Origin: Nocardia cyriacigeorgica GUH-2
GTDB taxonomy: Bacteria; Actinomycetota; Actinomycetes; Mycobacteriales; Mycobacteriaceae
Reading direction: 5' to 3'
NCBI RefSeq assembly: GCF_000284035.1
Contig: NC_016887.1
Location: forward strand, 372,001-436,000
Length of the DNA stretch: 64,000 nucleotides
The notes below the pieces were generated by a model, which saw only the letters and a program-made list of their open reading frames with translations, had not been told where the DNA came from and ran no database searches. Below are positions 29,647 through 38,748 of the stretch, piece after piece. Both the position numbers and the translations under genes were made by a program. Each line of letters opens with the position of its first letter. The first letter of the stretch is position 1.

Positions 29647-32064
29647 TCACGCCTCGGGCGCGGCGGGGTCACCGTTCGGGTGGGCGGCCGTCACCTGCGC
29701 CGATCGCAGCTCGGCCAGCACGGCGGTCAGCAGTCTGGCCGCGCCGGTCTTGTCCAGCGGGCTGTTGCCGTTACCGCACTTGGGTGACTGCACGCAGGAC
29801 GGGCAGCCCGCCGTGCACGTGCACGTGTCGATGGTCGCCAGCGTCGCGGTCAACCAGCGCTCGAGCTGGGCAAAGCCCCGGTCGGCGAACCCGGCGCCGC
29901 CCGGCTGGCCGTCGTAGACGAACACGGTCGGCAGTCCGGTATCCGGGTGCCCGGCGATCGAGACGCCGCCGATGTCCCAGCGGTCGCAGGTAGCCACCAG
30001 CGGCAGCAGACCGATGGCGGCGTGCTCGGCCGCGTGCAGGGCGCCGGGGACCCGCGCCGCAGGTATGCCGGCGCGCTCGAGCAGTTCGGGCGTGACGGTG
30101 TACAGCACGGCTTTGGTGGGCAGGGTCTGCGGCGGCAGGTCGAGTTCCACCAGGTCGAGGACCTCGCCGGTGGGCAGGGTGCGCAGATACCCGACCACCT
30201 GGCTGGTCACGGTGACCTGCGCCGACGCGGTGGTGACAGAACCGTACGCGCGCCGGTCGAGGATCGCGTCGATGGTGAGCGAGGTGGTCTGGCGCGCGCT
30301 GGTGGTCCAGCCGGGGTCGCCGGCGTGGACGAAGGCGACCCCGCCGTCGAGGTCGAGTTCGTCCACCACGTAGGTCTCGCCTTGATGCAGGTGGACCGCA
30401 CCCGCGTGCAGGGTCGCCATGGCGCGGCCGGCGTCCGCGGTGCCGAGCAGCCTGCCGGACTCGCCGTCGACGATCGCGACGGGCGCGCCGATCCCGCCGC
30501 GGACGTCCACCGCGTCATGCGGCTGCGTATCAGCGGTGACGTACCACCGCGCGGTATCCGGGCTGCCGTTCTCGCGGCGCCGGATCAGCCCCTGACCAGC
30601 GAGATCGGCCAGCACTGGGCCCGCGCCGAGCTCATCGGCTTCGCGGCTGGTCAGCGGCAGTTCGAGCGCCGCGCACAGCAGCTGTGGACCGAGCACGTAC
30701 GGGTTGGTCGGATCGGTGATGGTGGCCTCGACCGGCTTGTCGAGCAGCGCTTCGGGGTGATGGACCAGGTAGGTATCGAGCGGATCGTCGCGGGCCACCA
30801 GCAGGACCAGCGAGCCCTGGGTTCGCCTGCCCGCACGTCCGGCCTGCTGCCAGAACGAGGCCACCGTGCCGGGAAATCCGGACATCACCACGGCGTCCAG
30901 CCCGGCGATATCGACACCGAGTTCGAGTGCGTTGGTGGTGGCCGCGGCCAGTAGCGTCCCGTCGGAGATGGCGGCCTCCAGCTCGCGCCGGTCCTCGGGC
31001 AGGTACCCGCCGCGGTAGGCCGCCACCCGCTCGACCAGGTCCGGATCGACCTCGGCCAGCAGTCGGCGGGCTTCCATCGCCGCCACTTCGGCGCCGCGAC
31101 GGGACCGGACGAAGGTGAGCGTGCGCGCGCCCTCGACCACCAGATCGGCCATGATCCGGGCGGCCTCCGAGTTCGCGGCCCGCCGCACCGGCGCCCCGTT
31201 TTCGCCGGTCACGGCGGTCAGCAGCGGCGGCTCCCACAGCGCGACCGTGCGGGCACCGCGCGGCGAGCCGTCCTCGGTCACGGCCACGCACGGCGCGCCG
31301 ACCAGCCGCGACGCCGCGTCGGCGGGATCGGCGGTAGTGGCCGAGCACAGCACGAACACCGGATCGGCGCCGTAGTGGGCCGCCAGTCGCCGCAACCGGC
31401 GCAGCACCAGCGCCACATGCGAGCCGAAGACGCCGCGGTAGGCGTGGCATTCGTCGACCACCACATAGCGCAGCCTGCGCAGCACCCTGGCCCAGCGCTT
31501 GTGCGAGCGCAGCATGCCCACGTGCAGCATGTCCGGGTTGGTGAAGATCCACCGGGCGTTGGCCCGCACCCACTGCCGGATCTCGCCGGGCGTATCGCCG
31601 TCATAGGTCGCGGCGTGGATATCGCGCAGCGGGCCGTCGTGGGTGAGTTCGCCGATGGCCCGCAGCTGATCGGCGCCCAGCGCCTTGGTCGGCGCTATAT
31701 AGAGCGCGGTGGCCTTGGGATCGTCGAGCAGGTCGCTCAGCACCGGCAGCTGATATCCCAGCGATTTCCCGGACGCGGTGCCGGTCGCCACCACCACGTG
31801 CCGCCCGCCGGCGGCGAATTCGGCAGTGCTCACCTGATGCGACCACGGCGCGGTGATGCCGATGCCGCCGAGCGCGGCCACGACTTCCGGGCGCACCCAC
31901 GCGGGCCAGTCGACGACGCGGGCCGCCCGGGCCGGCAGTTCGGCCACGTGGGTCAGCCGGGAGTCCCTCTCGGCGCCCTGCGTTCGGACACGATTCAGCA
32001 ACGATCGCCCGTAGCTTTCGCCGTTCGCGGTCGCTGTACGGCTCGTCCGGTCTGCCGGATTCAC
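29647..32064 (-). CDS. DEAD/DECH-box helicase with C-terminal DUF1998 (MrfA/Rv3649 type)
   Basis: An 805-residue SF2 helicase. Motif I is ATGTASGKSLGYQL, motif II is VVDECHAYRG, motif III-like LCSATTADP, motif VI QQAGRAGRRTQG. The C-terminus is a DUF1998 domain with four Cys in CTCTAGCPSC and SPKC. Relatives (B. subtilis MrfA) are 3'-5' DNA helicases involved in mitomycin repair. I set the start at a GTG behind GGAGG with 8-base spacing; the open frame extends 26 codons further upstream but without conserved character. It matches M. tuberculosis Rv3649 and diverges from cspA. Confidence 0.9.
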   Translation of the reverse strand: MNPADRTSRTATANGESYGRSLLNRVRTQGAERDSRLTHVAELPARAARVVDWPAWVRPEVVAALGGIGITAPWSHQVSTAEFAAGGRHVVVATGTASGKSLGYQLPVLSDLLDDPKATALYIAPTKALGADQLRAIGELTHDGPLRDIHAATYDGDTPGEIRQWVRANARWIFTNPDMLHVGMLRSHKRWARVLRRLRYVVVDECHAYRGVFGSHVALVLRRLRRLAAHYGADPVFVLCSATTADPADAASRLVGAPCVAVTEDGSPRGARTVALWEPPLLTAVTGENGAPVRRAANSEAARIMADLVVEGARTLTFVRSRRGAEVAAMEARRLLAEVDPDLVERVAAYRGGYLPEDRRELEAAISDGTLLAAATTNALELGVDIAGLDAVVMSGFPGTVASFWQQAGRAGRRTQGSLVLLVARDDPLDTYLVHHPEALLDKPVEATITDPTNPYVLGPQLLCAALELPLTSREADELGAGPVLADLAGQGLIRRRENGSPDTARWYVTADTQPHDAVDVRGGIGAPVAIVDGESGRLLGTADAGRAMATLHAGAVHLHQGETYVVDELDLDGGVAFVHAGDPGWTTSARQTTSLTIDAILDRRAYGSVTTASAQVTVTSQVVGYLRTLPTGEVLDLVELDLPPQTLPTKAVLYTVTPELLERAGIPAARVPGALHAAEHAAIGLLPLVATCDRWDIGGVSIAGHPDTGLPTVFVYDGQPGGAGFADRGFAQLERWLTATLATIDTCTCTAGCPSCVQSPKCGNGNSPLDKTGAARLLTAVLAELRSAQVTAAHPNGDPAAPEA

Positions 32065-32501
32065 GCGATCGGACCTCCGGCGTGTCGGGAAAGTGTGAAA
32101 CGTGTGCGTCCGGAGAGCGTTACCTGCCAATTCGATACCCAATAGCGACCTGGGTCACAGCCCGGTAGCCAGATGCTCGCTCGGTTATCGGGGGGCAAAC
32201 GTACCGGAAGTCTGGATTCCCCCAATGTGTCCCTCACCTGCGCATTCGCAAGATCAAGTTTTTTGCAAATTGTCGGTAACTCCGCTGTTGAATTGCGCAG
32301 AGACATGGTTCACTGGTTCCTGGTCGCAAGCTTCTGTGTTCGAGGGACGGATCCAAAGTCCAAACCGTCGGCAGGATCGATGTTGCGAACGATGTACTTG
32401 GTGCTTTCCTTGCAGGGGGAACCAACAGTACAGCGGTCGGAACGGGCCCGGTGGACGAACCCAGTTGTCCGCCGTTCCGGTAAGAAAAGAAGAGGAACAG
32501 A
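32065..32501 (+). promoter_or_regulatory. long leader/promoter region of cspA
   Basis: About 440 bases between divergent helicase and cold-shock genes. Frames in it have no coding character. Cold-shock genes commonly have long 5' untranslated leaders that fold and respond to temperature, and the part from about 32330 to 32500 is a candidate. The only clear element is the ribosome-binding site AGAAGAGGA before cspA. Confidence 0.5.
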
Positions 32502-32708
32502 ATGGCACAGGGAACTGTGAAGTGGTTCAACGCGGAGAAGGGGTTCGGCTTCATCGCGCCCGAGGACGGCTCCGCTGACGTCTTCGTCCACTACTCCGAG
32601 ATCCAGGGTTCGGGCTTCCGCACCCTCGAGGAGAACCAGAAGGTCGAGTTCGAGGTCGGCCAGGGCACCAAGGGCCCGCAGGCCACCGGAGTTCGCGCGC
32701 TCAGCTGA
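32502..32708 (+). CDS. cspA: cold shock protein CspA
   Basis: A 68-residue single cold-shock domain: [20 protein letters not shown] contains RNP1 (KGFGFI), and VFVHYSEI contains RNP2. It is an OB-fold that binds single-stranded nucleic acid and acts as an RNA chaperone in the cytosol. The ATG lies behind AGAAGAGGAACAG. It matches Rv3648c and sits between the helicase and topA as in mycobacteria. A strong terminator follows. Confidence 0.96.
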   Translation: MAQGTVKWFNAEKGFGFIAPEDGSADVFVHYSEIQGSGFRTLEENQKVEFEVGQGTKGPQATGVRALS

Positions 32709-32724
32709 GCTCGCATTCATCCAC

Positions 32725-32766
32725 AGCTCGTCCCTCACCACCGGTAACGGCGGTGAGGGACGAGCT
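32725..32766 (+). terminator. cspA terminator
   Basis: AGCTCGTCCCTCACC at 32725-32739 pairs perfectly with GGTGAGGGACGAGCT at 32752-32766 around a 12-base loop. It lies 16 bases after cspA. The tail is short in T. Confidence 0.75.
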
Positions 32767-32989
32767 ATATCTGGGGTAGGTTCCGCCGCCTGGGCCCCCG
32801 CCGCGCGGGACGGCCGGACCGGGGCACTGCATACTGAACCGCGATAGCGCGTACGCTCGGTGGTTCGATCGCAACCACTCGACCGCGCAGCGTCAAGGTA
32901 TAAACGTGTCTGGTAGCGATATACGACATCGCCACCATTTGCCCTAGCCGTGCGAACGCGAACAGCGGCGCGCGGGTCGAGAAGGAAAG

Positions 32990-35878
32990 GTGTATTCGCC
33001 GGTGGCAACACGAGACCGCGGTGCAGCCGACCAGGGCCGTCCCCTGCGACGTCTCGTGATCGTCGAGTCCCCGACTAAGGCCCGCAAAATCGCGCCCTAT
33101 CTGGGTCGCAATTACACGGTGGAGGCTTCTGTCGGTCATATCCGCGACCTGCCGCGTGGCGCGGCGGATGTGCCCGCCAAGTACAAGGGCCAGCCCTGGG
33201 CGCGTCTCGGCGTCGACGTCGATCACGATTTCGAGCCGATCTATGTCGTCAGCCCGGATAAGAAGGGCAAGGTCACCGAGCTCAAGAGCCTGCTCAAGGA
33301 CGCCGACGAGCTCTATCTGGCCACCGACCCCGACCGCGAGGGCGAGGCCATCGCCTGGCACCTGCTGGAAACCCTCAAGCCGAAGATTCCGGTCCGGCGA
33401 ATGGTGTTCCACGAGATCACCGAGCCCGCCATTCAGGCCGCGGCCGCCGACACCCGGGATCTGGACAGCGACCTGGTCGATGCGCAGGAGACCCGCCGCA
33501 TCCTGGACCGGCTCTACGGCTACGAAGTCAGCCCGGTTTTGTGGAAGAAGGTCATGCCGCGGTTGTCGGCGGGCCGGGTGCAGTCCGTGGCGACCAGGGT
33601 GATCGTTCGCCGCGAGCGCGAGCGGATGGCGTTCCGGTCGGCCGAGTACTGGGATATCGCCGCCAAGCTGGACGCGGGCGAGACCGGCGAGGTGGGCAAC
33701 CCGCGCACCTTCGGCGCCCGGCTGGTCAATGTCGACGGTGCCCGCGTTGCCTCCGGCCGCGATTTCGGTTCCGACGGCCAGCTGAAGGCCGACTCGGGTG
33801 TGGTCGTGCTGGACGAGGCCTACGCGCGGCGGCTCGCCGAAGCGCTCGACGGCGCCGACCTGGTGGTTTCCTCCGCCGAAGCCAAGCCGTACTCGCGCAA
33901 GCCGTACGCGCCGTTCATGACCTCCACGCTGCAACAGGAGGCCGGCCGCAAGCTGCGGTTCACCTCCGAACGCACCATGCGGGTGGCGCAGCGGCTGTAC
34001 GAGAACGGCTACATCACCTACATGCGTACCGACTCGACCACGCTGTCGCAGTCGGCCATCAACGCGGCCCGCTCGCAGGCCACCCAGCTCTACGGTGCCG
34101 AATACGTGCATCCGACGGCCCGCCAGTACAACCGCAAGGTCAAGAACGCGCAGGAAGCGCACGAGGCGATCCGCCCGGCCGGCGATACCTTCGCCACCCC
34201 GGGTGAGCTGCACGCCCGCCTCGACAACGACGAGTTCCGGCTCTACGAGCTGATCTGGCAGCGCACCGTCGCCTCGCAGATGGCCGACGCCAAGGGCACC
34301 ACGCTCACGCTGCGGATCACCGGCGTCGCGGGCACCGGCGAGGAATGCGTGTTCTCCGCTTCCGGCCGCACCATCACCTTCCCCGGCTTCCTCAAGGCCT
34401 ATGTCGAGAGTGTGGACGAGGAGGCGGGCGGCCAATCCGACGACGCCGAATCACGCCTGCCCGCCCTCGCCGAGGGCCAGGGCGTCACCGCGGTCGAGTT
34501 GAACCCGGACGGGCACAGCACCAATCCGCCCGCCCGCTACACCGAAGCCTCGCTGATCAAGGCCTTGGAAGAACTCGGCATCGGCCGTCCGTCCACGTAT
34601 TCCTCGATCATCAAGACGATCCTGGACCGCGGTTACGTCTACAAGCGCGGTAGTGCGCTGGTGCCGTCGTGGGTGGCGTTCGCGGTGGTCGGCCTGCTCG
34701 AGGAGCACTTCGGCCGGCTGGTCGACTTCGACTTCACCGCGGCCATGGAAGACGATCTCGACGCCATCGCCGGCGGTCGCGAGCAGCGCGGAAACTGGTT
34801 GTCCAGCTTCTATTTCGGCGGCGATCACGGTGCCGACGGCTCCGTCGCGCGCTCGGGTGGACTGAAGAAGATGGTCGGCGATCGGCTCGACGACATCGAT
34901 GCCCGCGAGGTCAACTCGATCAAGCTGTTCACCGATGCCGAAAACCGTGACGTGGTGGTGCGAGTCGGCCGTTACGGCCCGTACCTGGAGCGGATGGTCA
35001 CCAATCCCGATGATCCGGAAGGTGATTCGATCTCGCAGCGGGCCAACCTGCCCGACGATCTGCCGCCCGACGAGCTGACGCCCGAGGTTGCCGAGAAGCT
35101 GTTCGCGACGCCGCAAGAAGGCCGGTCGTTGGGCACCGATCCGGCCACCGGGCACGAAATCGTCGCCAAGGAAGGACGTTTCGGCCCATACGTCACCGAG
35201 ATCTTGCCGGAACCTGCCGAAGAGCCCGCACCGGCGAAGAAGACCGCGAAGAAGGCGGCGGCCCCGAAGCCGCGCACCGGATCGCTGTTCAAATCCATGG
35301 ATCTGGCCACCATCACCCTCGACGACGCGCTGAAACTGCTGTCGCTGCCGCGGGTGGTCGGCACCGATCCGGCCTCCGGTGAGGAGATCACCGCCCAGAA
35401 CGGGCGGTACGGGCCGTACCTGAAGAAGGGCACCGACTCCCGTTCGCTGGCCGACGAGGACCAGATTTTCAACATCACGCTCGACGAGGCTTTGAAGATC
35501 TACGCCGAGCCCAAACGCCGTGGCAGGCAGGCCGCCAGCGCCGCACCGTTGCGCGAACTCGGCAACGATCCGGCCAGCGGTAAGCCGATGGTGATCAAGG
35601 ACGGACGCTTCGGCCCCTACGTCACCGACGGTGAGACCAATGCCAGCCTGCGCAAGGGCGACGAGGTCGAGTCGATCACCGACGAGCGGGCGGCCGAGCT
35701 GCTGGCCGATCGCCGCGCGCGTGGGCCGGTGAAGAAGGCGGCGAAGAAGACCACCAAGAAGGCGGCCGCGAAGAAGACCGCCGCCAAGTCCACCGCCGCG
35801 AAGAAGACGGCGGCGAAGAAGACCCCTGCCAAGAAGGCGCCGGCTAAGAAGTCTGCGGCTAAGGCGGTTTCGGACTAG
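32990..35878 (+). CDS. topA: DNA topoisomerase I
   Basis: A 962-residue type IA topoisomerase. The Toprim domain shows LVIVESPTKARK and ATDPDREGEAIAWH. The catalytic Tyr lies in YITYMRTDSTTLS at about residue 344. The C-terminal half has four repeats with a GRFGPYV/GRYGPYL wording, typical of actinobacterial TopA in place of zinc fingers, and the tail is very rich in Lys and Ala (KKTAAKK blocks), which helps bind DNA and increases processivity. It relaxes negative supercoils. The start is a GTG; a second GTG 12 bases on (VATRDRG) is equally possible because AAGGAAAGG lies between suitable distances. Confidence 0.96.
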   Translation: MYSPVATRDRGAADQGRPLRRLVIVESPTKARKIAPYLGRNYTVEASVGHIRDLPRGAADVPAKYKGQPWARLGVDVDHDFEPIYVVSPDKKGKVTELKSLLKDADELYLATDPDREGEAIAWHLLETLKPKIPVRRMVFHEITEPAIQAAAADTRDLDSDLVDAQETRRILDRLYGYEVSPVLWKKVMPRLSAGRVQSVATRVIVRRERERMAFRSAEYWDIAAKLDAGETGEVGNPRTFGARLVNVDGARVASGRDFGSDGQLKADSGVVVLDEAYARRLAEALDGADLVVSSAEAKPYSRKPYAPFMTSTLQQEAGRKLRFTSERTMRVAQRLYENGYITYMRTDSTTLSQSAINAARSQATQLYGAEYVHPTARQYNRKVKNAQEAHEAIRPAGDTFATPGELHARLDNDEFRLYELIWQRTVASQMADAKGTTLTLRITGVAGTGEECVFSASGRTITFPGFLKAYVESVDEEAGGQSDDAESRLPALAEGQGVTAVELNPDGHSTNPPARYTEASLIKALEELGIGRPSTYSSIIKTILDRGYVYKRGSALVPSWVAFAVVGLLEEHFGRLVDFDFTAAMEDDLDAIAGGREQRGNWLSSFYFGGDHGADGSVARSGGLKKMVGDRLDDIDAREVNSIKLFTDAENRDVVVRVGRYGPYLERMVTNPDDPEGDSISQRANLPDDLPPDELTPEVAEKLFATPQEGRSLGTDPATGHEIVAKEGRFGPYVTEILPEPAEEPAPAKKTAKKAAAPKPRTGSLFKSMDLATITLDDALKLLSLPRVVGTDPASGEEITAQNGRYGPYLKKGTDSRSLADEDQIFNITLDEALKIYAEPKRRGRQAASAAPLRELGNDPASGKPMVIKDGRFGPYVTDGETNASLRKGDEVESITDERAAELLADRRARGPVKKAAKKTTKKAAAKKTAAKSTAAKKTAAKKTPAKKAPAKKSAAKAVSD

Positions 35879-36082
35879 CGGAAGGGTGGTCTCGGGCCGG
35901 GGCTGGAAGCTCGGTGCCGGTCTGCCGCGGGTCGGCGATGTGTGGTGTTGCCGAGCGCGCTGAAATCGGGCACAGCCCCGTAGCGGCCGGTTGAATGCGT
36001 GACGGTCGGCGCTCGCCGCCGCCGACGCAGGGTCAGCCAGCGCCCGGCGACCCTGTCGGTGGCGGCCGCTAGGGTGTACGGC

Positions 36083-37315
36083 GTGGCGGGTGTCTTCGAT
36101 CGGTTGGTCGGCCAGGATGCGGTCGAATCCGAGCTGACGGCTGCCGCGATCGCCGCGCGCGCCGGGTCCGTCGAGGGCGCGATGACGCATTCGTGGCTGT
36201 TCACCGGACCACCCGGTTCGGGCCGATCGGTCGCCGCCCTGTGTTTCGCCGCTGCGCTCCAATGCACCGATCCGGGCACGCCCGGCTGCGGCCACTGCCA
36301 TGCCTGCACCACCACCATGGCAGGCACCCACGGTGACGTGCGCCGCGTCATTCCCGAAGGCTTGAGCATCAGCACCAAGGAGATGCGCGAGATCGTGCAG
36401 ATCGCCGCGCGCCGCCCCAGTACCGGCCGCTGGCAGGTGGTGCTGATCGAAGACGCCGACCGGCTCACCGAAGCCGCGGGCAACGTGCTGCTCAAGGTGG
36501 TGGAGGAACCGCCGGACCGCACGGTGTTCCTGCTGTGCGCGCCCTCGGTGGATCCCGAGGACATCTCGGTCACCCTGCGGTCGCGGTGCAGGCACGTCCA
36601 TCTGGTTACGCCCTCGGTGCCCGCGATCGCGCAGGTCCTGCGTGACCGCGACCAGCTCGATCCGGAGACCGCCGAATGGGCAGCCTCGGTCAGCGGTGGC
36701 CATGTGGGCCGCGCTCGTCGCCTCGCCACCGACGCCGAGGCCCGTGAACACCGCAAGCGCGCCCTCGCCCTGGTCTCCGCGGTGTCGCGGCCCGGCGCCG
36801 CCTACGCCGCCGCCGACGACCTGGTGAAGGCCGCCGACGACGAAGCCAAGCAGATGAGCGCCGACCGCGACGAGCGCGAACGCGAAGAACTCGCCACCGC
36901 CATGGGCGCGGGCGGCACCGGTAAGGGCGCCGCGAGCGCCACCCGCGGTTCGGCCGGTGTCCTGAAAGACCTCGAACGCCGTCAGAAATCCCGCGCCACC
37001 CGCACCGGCCGCGATGCCCTCGACCGCGCCCTGATCGACGTCGCCGGCGTCTACCGCGACGCCCTCGCCGTCCGCTTCGCCGCCGGAACCGCTGCGGGCC
37101 GTTCCCGCCGCAAACCCAGCGCCGACGGCGTCACCCTCACCCACCCCGACCTGGCCGACCAGATCACCGACCTGGCCGACCGCGTCCCGCCCGAGGGCCT
37201 GCTCCGCTCCCTCGAAGCCGTCCTGGCCTGCCGCGAAGCCCTCGACCTCAACGTCAAACCCCGCTTCGCCCTCGCAGCCATGGTCGCCGCGCTCATCGCG
37301 GCCCAGTCCGGCTAG
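36083..37315 (+). CDS. holB: DNA polymerase III subunit delta'
   Basis: A 410-residue clamp-loader subunit. It starts MAGVFDRLVGQDAVESEL at a GTG. The P-loop is FTGPPGSGRSVAAL with Arg replacing the usual Lys, consistent with the family's inactive ATPase. The zinc-binding module is CTDPGTPGCGHCHAC, and the SRC-like motif appears in VTLRSRCRHVHL. It forms part of the sliding-clamp loader at the replication fork. The open frame runs 28 codons upstream of the chosen start, but that part reads like low-complexity sequence. It matches Rv3644c and precedes the tRNA-Thr. Confidence 0.93.
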   Translation: MAGVFDRLVGQDAVESELTAAAIAARAGSVEGAMTHSWLFTGPPGSGRSVAALCFAAALQCTDPGTPGCGHCHACTTTMAGTHGDVRRVIPEGLSISTKEMREIVQIAARRPSTGRWQVVLIEDADRLTEAAGNVLLKVVEEPPDRTVFLLCAPSVDPEDISVTLRSRCRHVHLVTPSVPAIAQVLRDRDQLDPETAEWAASVSGGHVGRARRLATDAEAREHRKRALALVSAVSRPGAAYAAADDLVKAADDEAKQMSADRDEREREELATAMGAGGTGKGAASATRGSAGVLKDLERRQKSRATRTGRDALDRALIDVAGVYRDALAVRFAAGTAAGRSRRKPSADGVTLTHPDLADQITDLADRVPPEGLLRSLEAVLACREALDLNVKPRFALAAMVAALIAAQSG

Positions 37316-37407
37316 TCGGTGGCGTCGGCCCCCGTTGTCCGGTCCTCCGAGCACCCGTTTTCGCGTTCCGCCGTTCGAGACGATAGACTCGCGACGCCGA
37401 AAGGCAC

Positions 37408-37480
37408 GCCGCCTTAGCTCAGTCGGTAGAGCGCTTCACTCGTAATGAAATGGTCGGGGGTTCGATTCCCCCAGGCGGCT
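37408..37480 (+). tRNA. tRNA-Thr (anticodon CGT)
   Basis: A 73-base tRNA. The acceptor GCCGCCT pairs with AGGCGGC, the D arm is GCTC / GAGC, the anticodon loop CTCGTAA gives CGT (reads ACG), and the T arm is GGGGG TTCGATT CCCCC. The anticodon stem has one C-A mismatch at its base. CCA is not encoded. Element 2 has inserted in its 3' end, so the T arm and acceptor now visible here may have been supplied by the element. Confidence 0.95.
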
Positions 37481-37481
37481 C
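37452..37481 (+). repeat. attL of element 2 (tRNA-Thr 3' end)
   Basis: Covers the variable loop, T arm and acceptor of the tRNA. It differs from attR at 37456 (G against A) and 37472 (C against T). These two positions pair with each other in the T stem (49-65). Confidence 0.85.
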
Positions 37482-37489
37482 AAAACCAA

Positions 37490-37519
37490 GCCCCTCACCT
37501 GCAACGACAGGTGAGGGGC
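37490..37519 (+). terminator. tRNA-proximal terminator
   Basis: GCCCCTCACCTG at 37490-37501 pairs perfectly with CAGGTGAGGGGC at 37508-37519, followed by TTTCTCG. It ends tRNA-Thr transcription, and may shield the integrase gene from it. It lies within the element side of attL. Confidence 0.85.
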
Positions 37520-37546
37520 TTTCTCGTTGGCGGCGTCGACCGGCCC

Positions 37547-37564
37547 GAATCCCTTACTTTCCCC
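37547..37564 (+). repeat. candidate integrase arm site (left)
   Basis: GAATCCCTTACTTTCCCC, identical to 46362-46379 near the other end of the element. A weaker relative (CCCTTACATTCC) follows at about 37576. In the excised circle both copies would flank the attP core, as arm-type sites for a tyrosine integrase do. Confidence 0.6.
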
Positions 37565-37578
37565 TTACATTCCGGCCC

Positions 37579-38748
37579 TTACATTCCCGCGGCGTACCGA
37601 TCCAAGGTCGCGCGCACGTCCGGCCCATGCGTCTGCCGCTGTAGGTAGTGCTGCTCGGTGGTCGACAGCTTCGCGTGCGACAGCTGCTGCTGCGCCCCGG
37701 CCGGGCCGAGCTCGTCGCGGATCACCGACGCCACCGTTCGGCGGAAGCTGTACGGCGTCACCCACCCGAGCCCGTCCTGATCGGCGAGCGCTGCCCGCAA
37801 CGACCGGCGCAGGTTCGCCAAGCTGACCCACCCGCCGCCGCGGCTGGCGAACACCGGCCCATTGATCCCGGATTCACCGACCAGACCGGTAAGGGCCTCG
37901 ACGGCGAGCCGGGGGAGCACCACGGTATGCGCGGGCGCCCCGCCCTTGCGAATGTCCTGCCGGTGCAGCGCCTTGCCCTTGACCCGGCCATGGTCGACGA
38001 GCGTCCCGGTAATCGTCGCGGTCGGCGGATCGGCAAGCAGATCGACGTCACTCCAGCGCAGCGCCAGCACCTCGTTCGGCCGCGCCCCGGTCGACGCCAT
38101 GACATCCACGAACGCGGGCAGCAGTCGGCCCGGAACAGGTCCGCCGACACCCTCGCGTCGCGTGGCGTACGCGCGGACCGCAGCCCGCACCCGCGCAAAC
38201 TCGTCTGGGGTGAGGGCACGGGCCGGAGTGCGCTCGCTGGCCGCTCGGGTTACTTCCCGGATCGGATTCACCGGCAGGACGTCATACCGGCAGGCGAGCG
38301 CGAACATGCCCAGCAGGATCACCCGCAGGTTCCGCGCCTGCGCGGGCGCCTTCGCCGCAACCTGTTCGATGTGCCGCTCGGCGCGGCTGGTGGGTAGCTC
38401 CCGGATGCGCAACGCGCCGATCTGCTGCTCTCCGTGCACCTTCCACACCTGCGCGTAGAGGTCGCGTGTCTGCTGCTTCGTCTTCTTCTTGGTGGCGAGC
38501 CACGTGGTGAACAGCTCCGCCAAGGTGGTCTTGTCGTTGACCGTCGCGGCCGCAGTCGGTGCGGTGCGGTCCTTCAACTCCCGCAGCAGGTTCCGGCGGG
38601 CATCCTCTTCGCTACGTCCGCTGCGCTCGACTTGGCGCCGCTTGCCGTCGGCATCGCGGACGTAGGTCGTCGCGGTGAACTTGCCGGGGCCGGCCGCGGC
38701 GGTCGTGATCTTCCCCCACTCGCCGGGGGCGAGTCGCTGTCTAGGCAT
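37579..38748 (-). CDS. int: tyrosine-type integrase of element 2
   Basis: A 389-residue phage integrase. The N-terminal arm-binding and SAM-like domain (about residues 60-170) precedes the catalytic domain with Arg I in STGARPNEVLALRW, the second Arg in TPYSFRRTVASVIRDEL, where the usual His is Ser, LSHAKLSTTEQHYL with the second His, and the nucleophile Tyr in it. It lies beside attL as usual. It overlaps the repressor gene by eight bases, so integrase and repressor are on one leftward message. Confidence 0.95.
   Translation of the reverse strand: MPRQRLAPGEWGKITTAAAGPGKFTATTYVRDADGKRRQVERSGRSEEDARRNLLRELKDRTAPTAAATVNDKTTLAELFTTWLATKKKTKQQTRDLYAQVWKVHGEQQIGALRIRELPTSRAERHIEQVAAKAPAQARNLRVILLGMFALACRYDVLPVNPIREVTRAASERTPARALTPDEFARVRAAVRAYATRREGVGGPVPGRLLPAFVDVMASTGARPNEVLALRWSDVDLLADPPTATITGTLVDHGRVKGKALHRQDIRKGGAPAHTVVLPRLAVEALTGLVGESGINGPVFASRGGGWVSLANLRRSLRAALADQDGLGWVTPYSFRRTVASVIRDELGPAGAQQQLSHAKLSTTEQHYLQRQTHGPDVRATLDRYAAGM

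Noticed and set aside
32173-32520. Open frames in the cspA leader
   Set aside because: They have rare codons for this genome, no ribosome-binding sites and overlap the expected cold-shock leader.
34451-37354. Leftward open frame of 967 codons across topA and holB
   Set aside because: It is antisense to two well-supported genes and spans the gap between them; its composition is that of a shadow frame.
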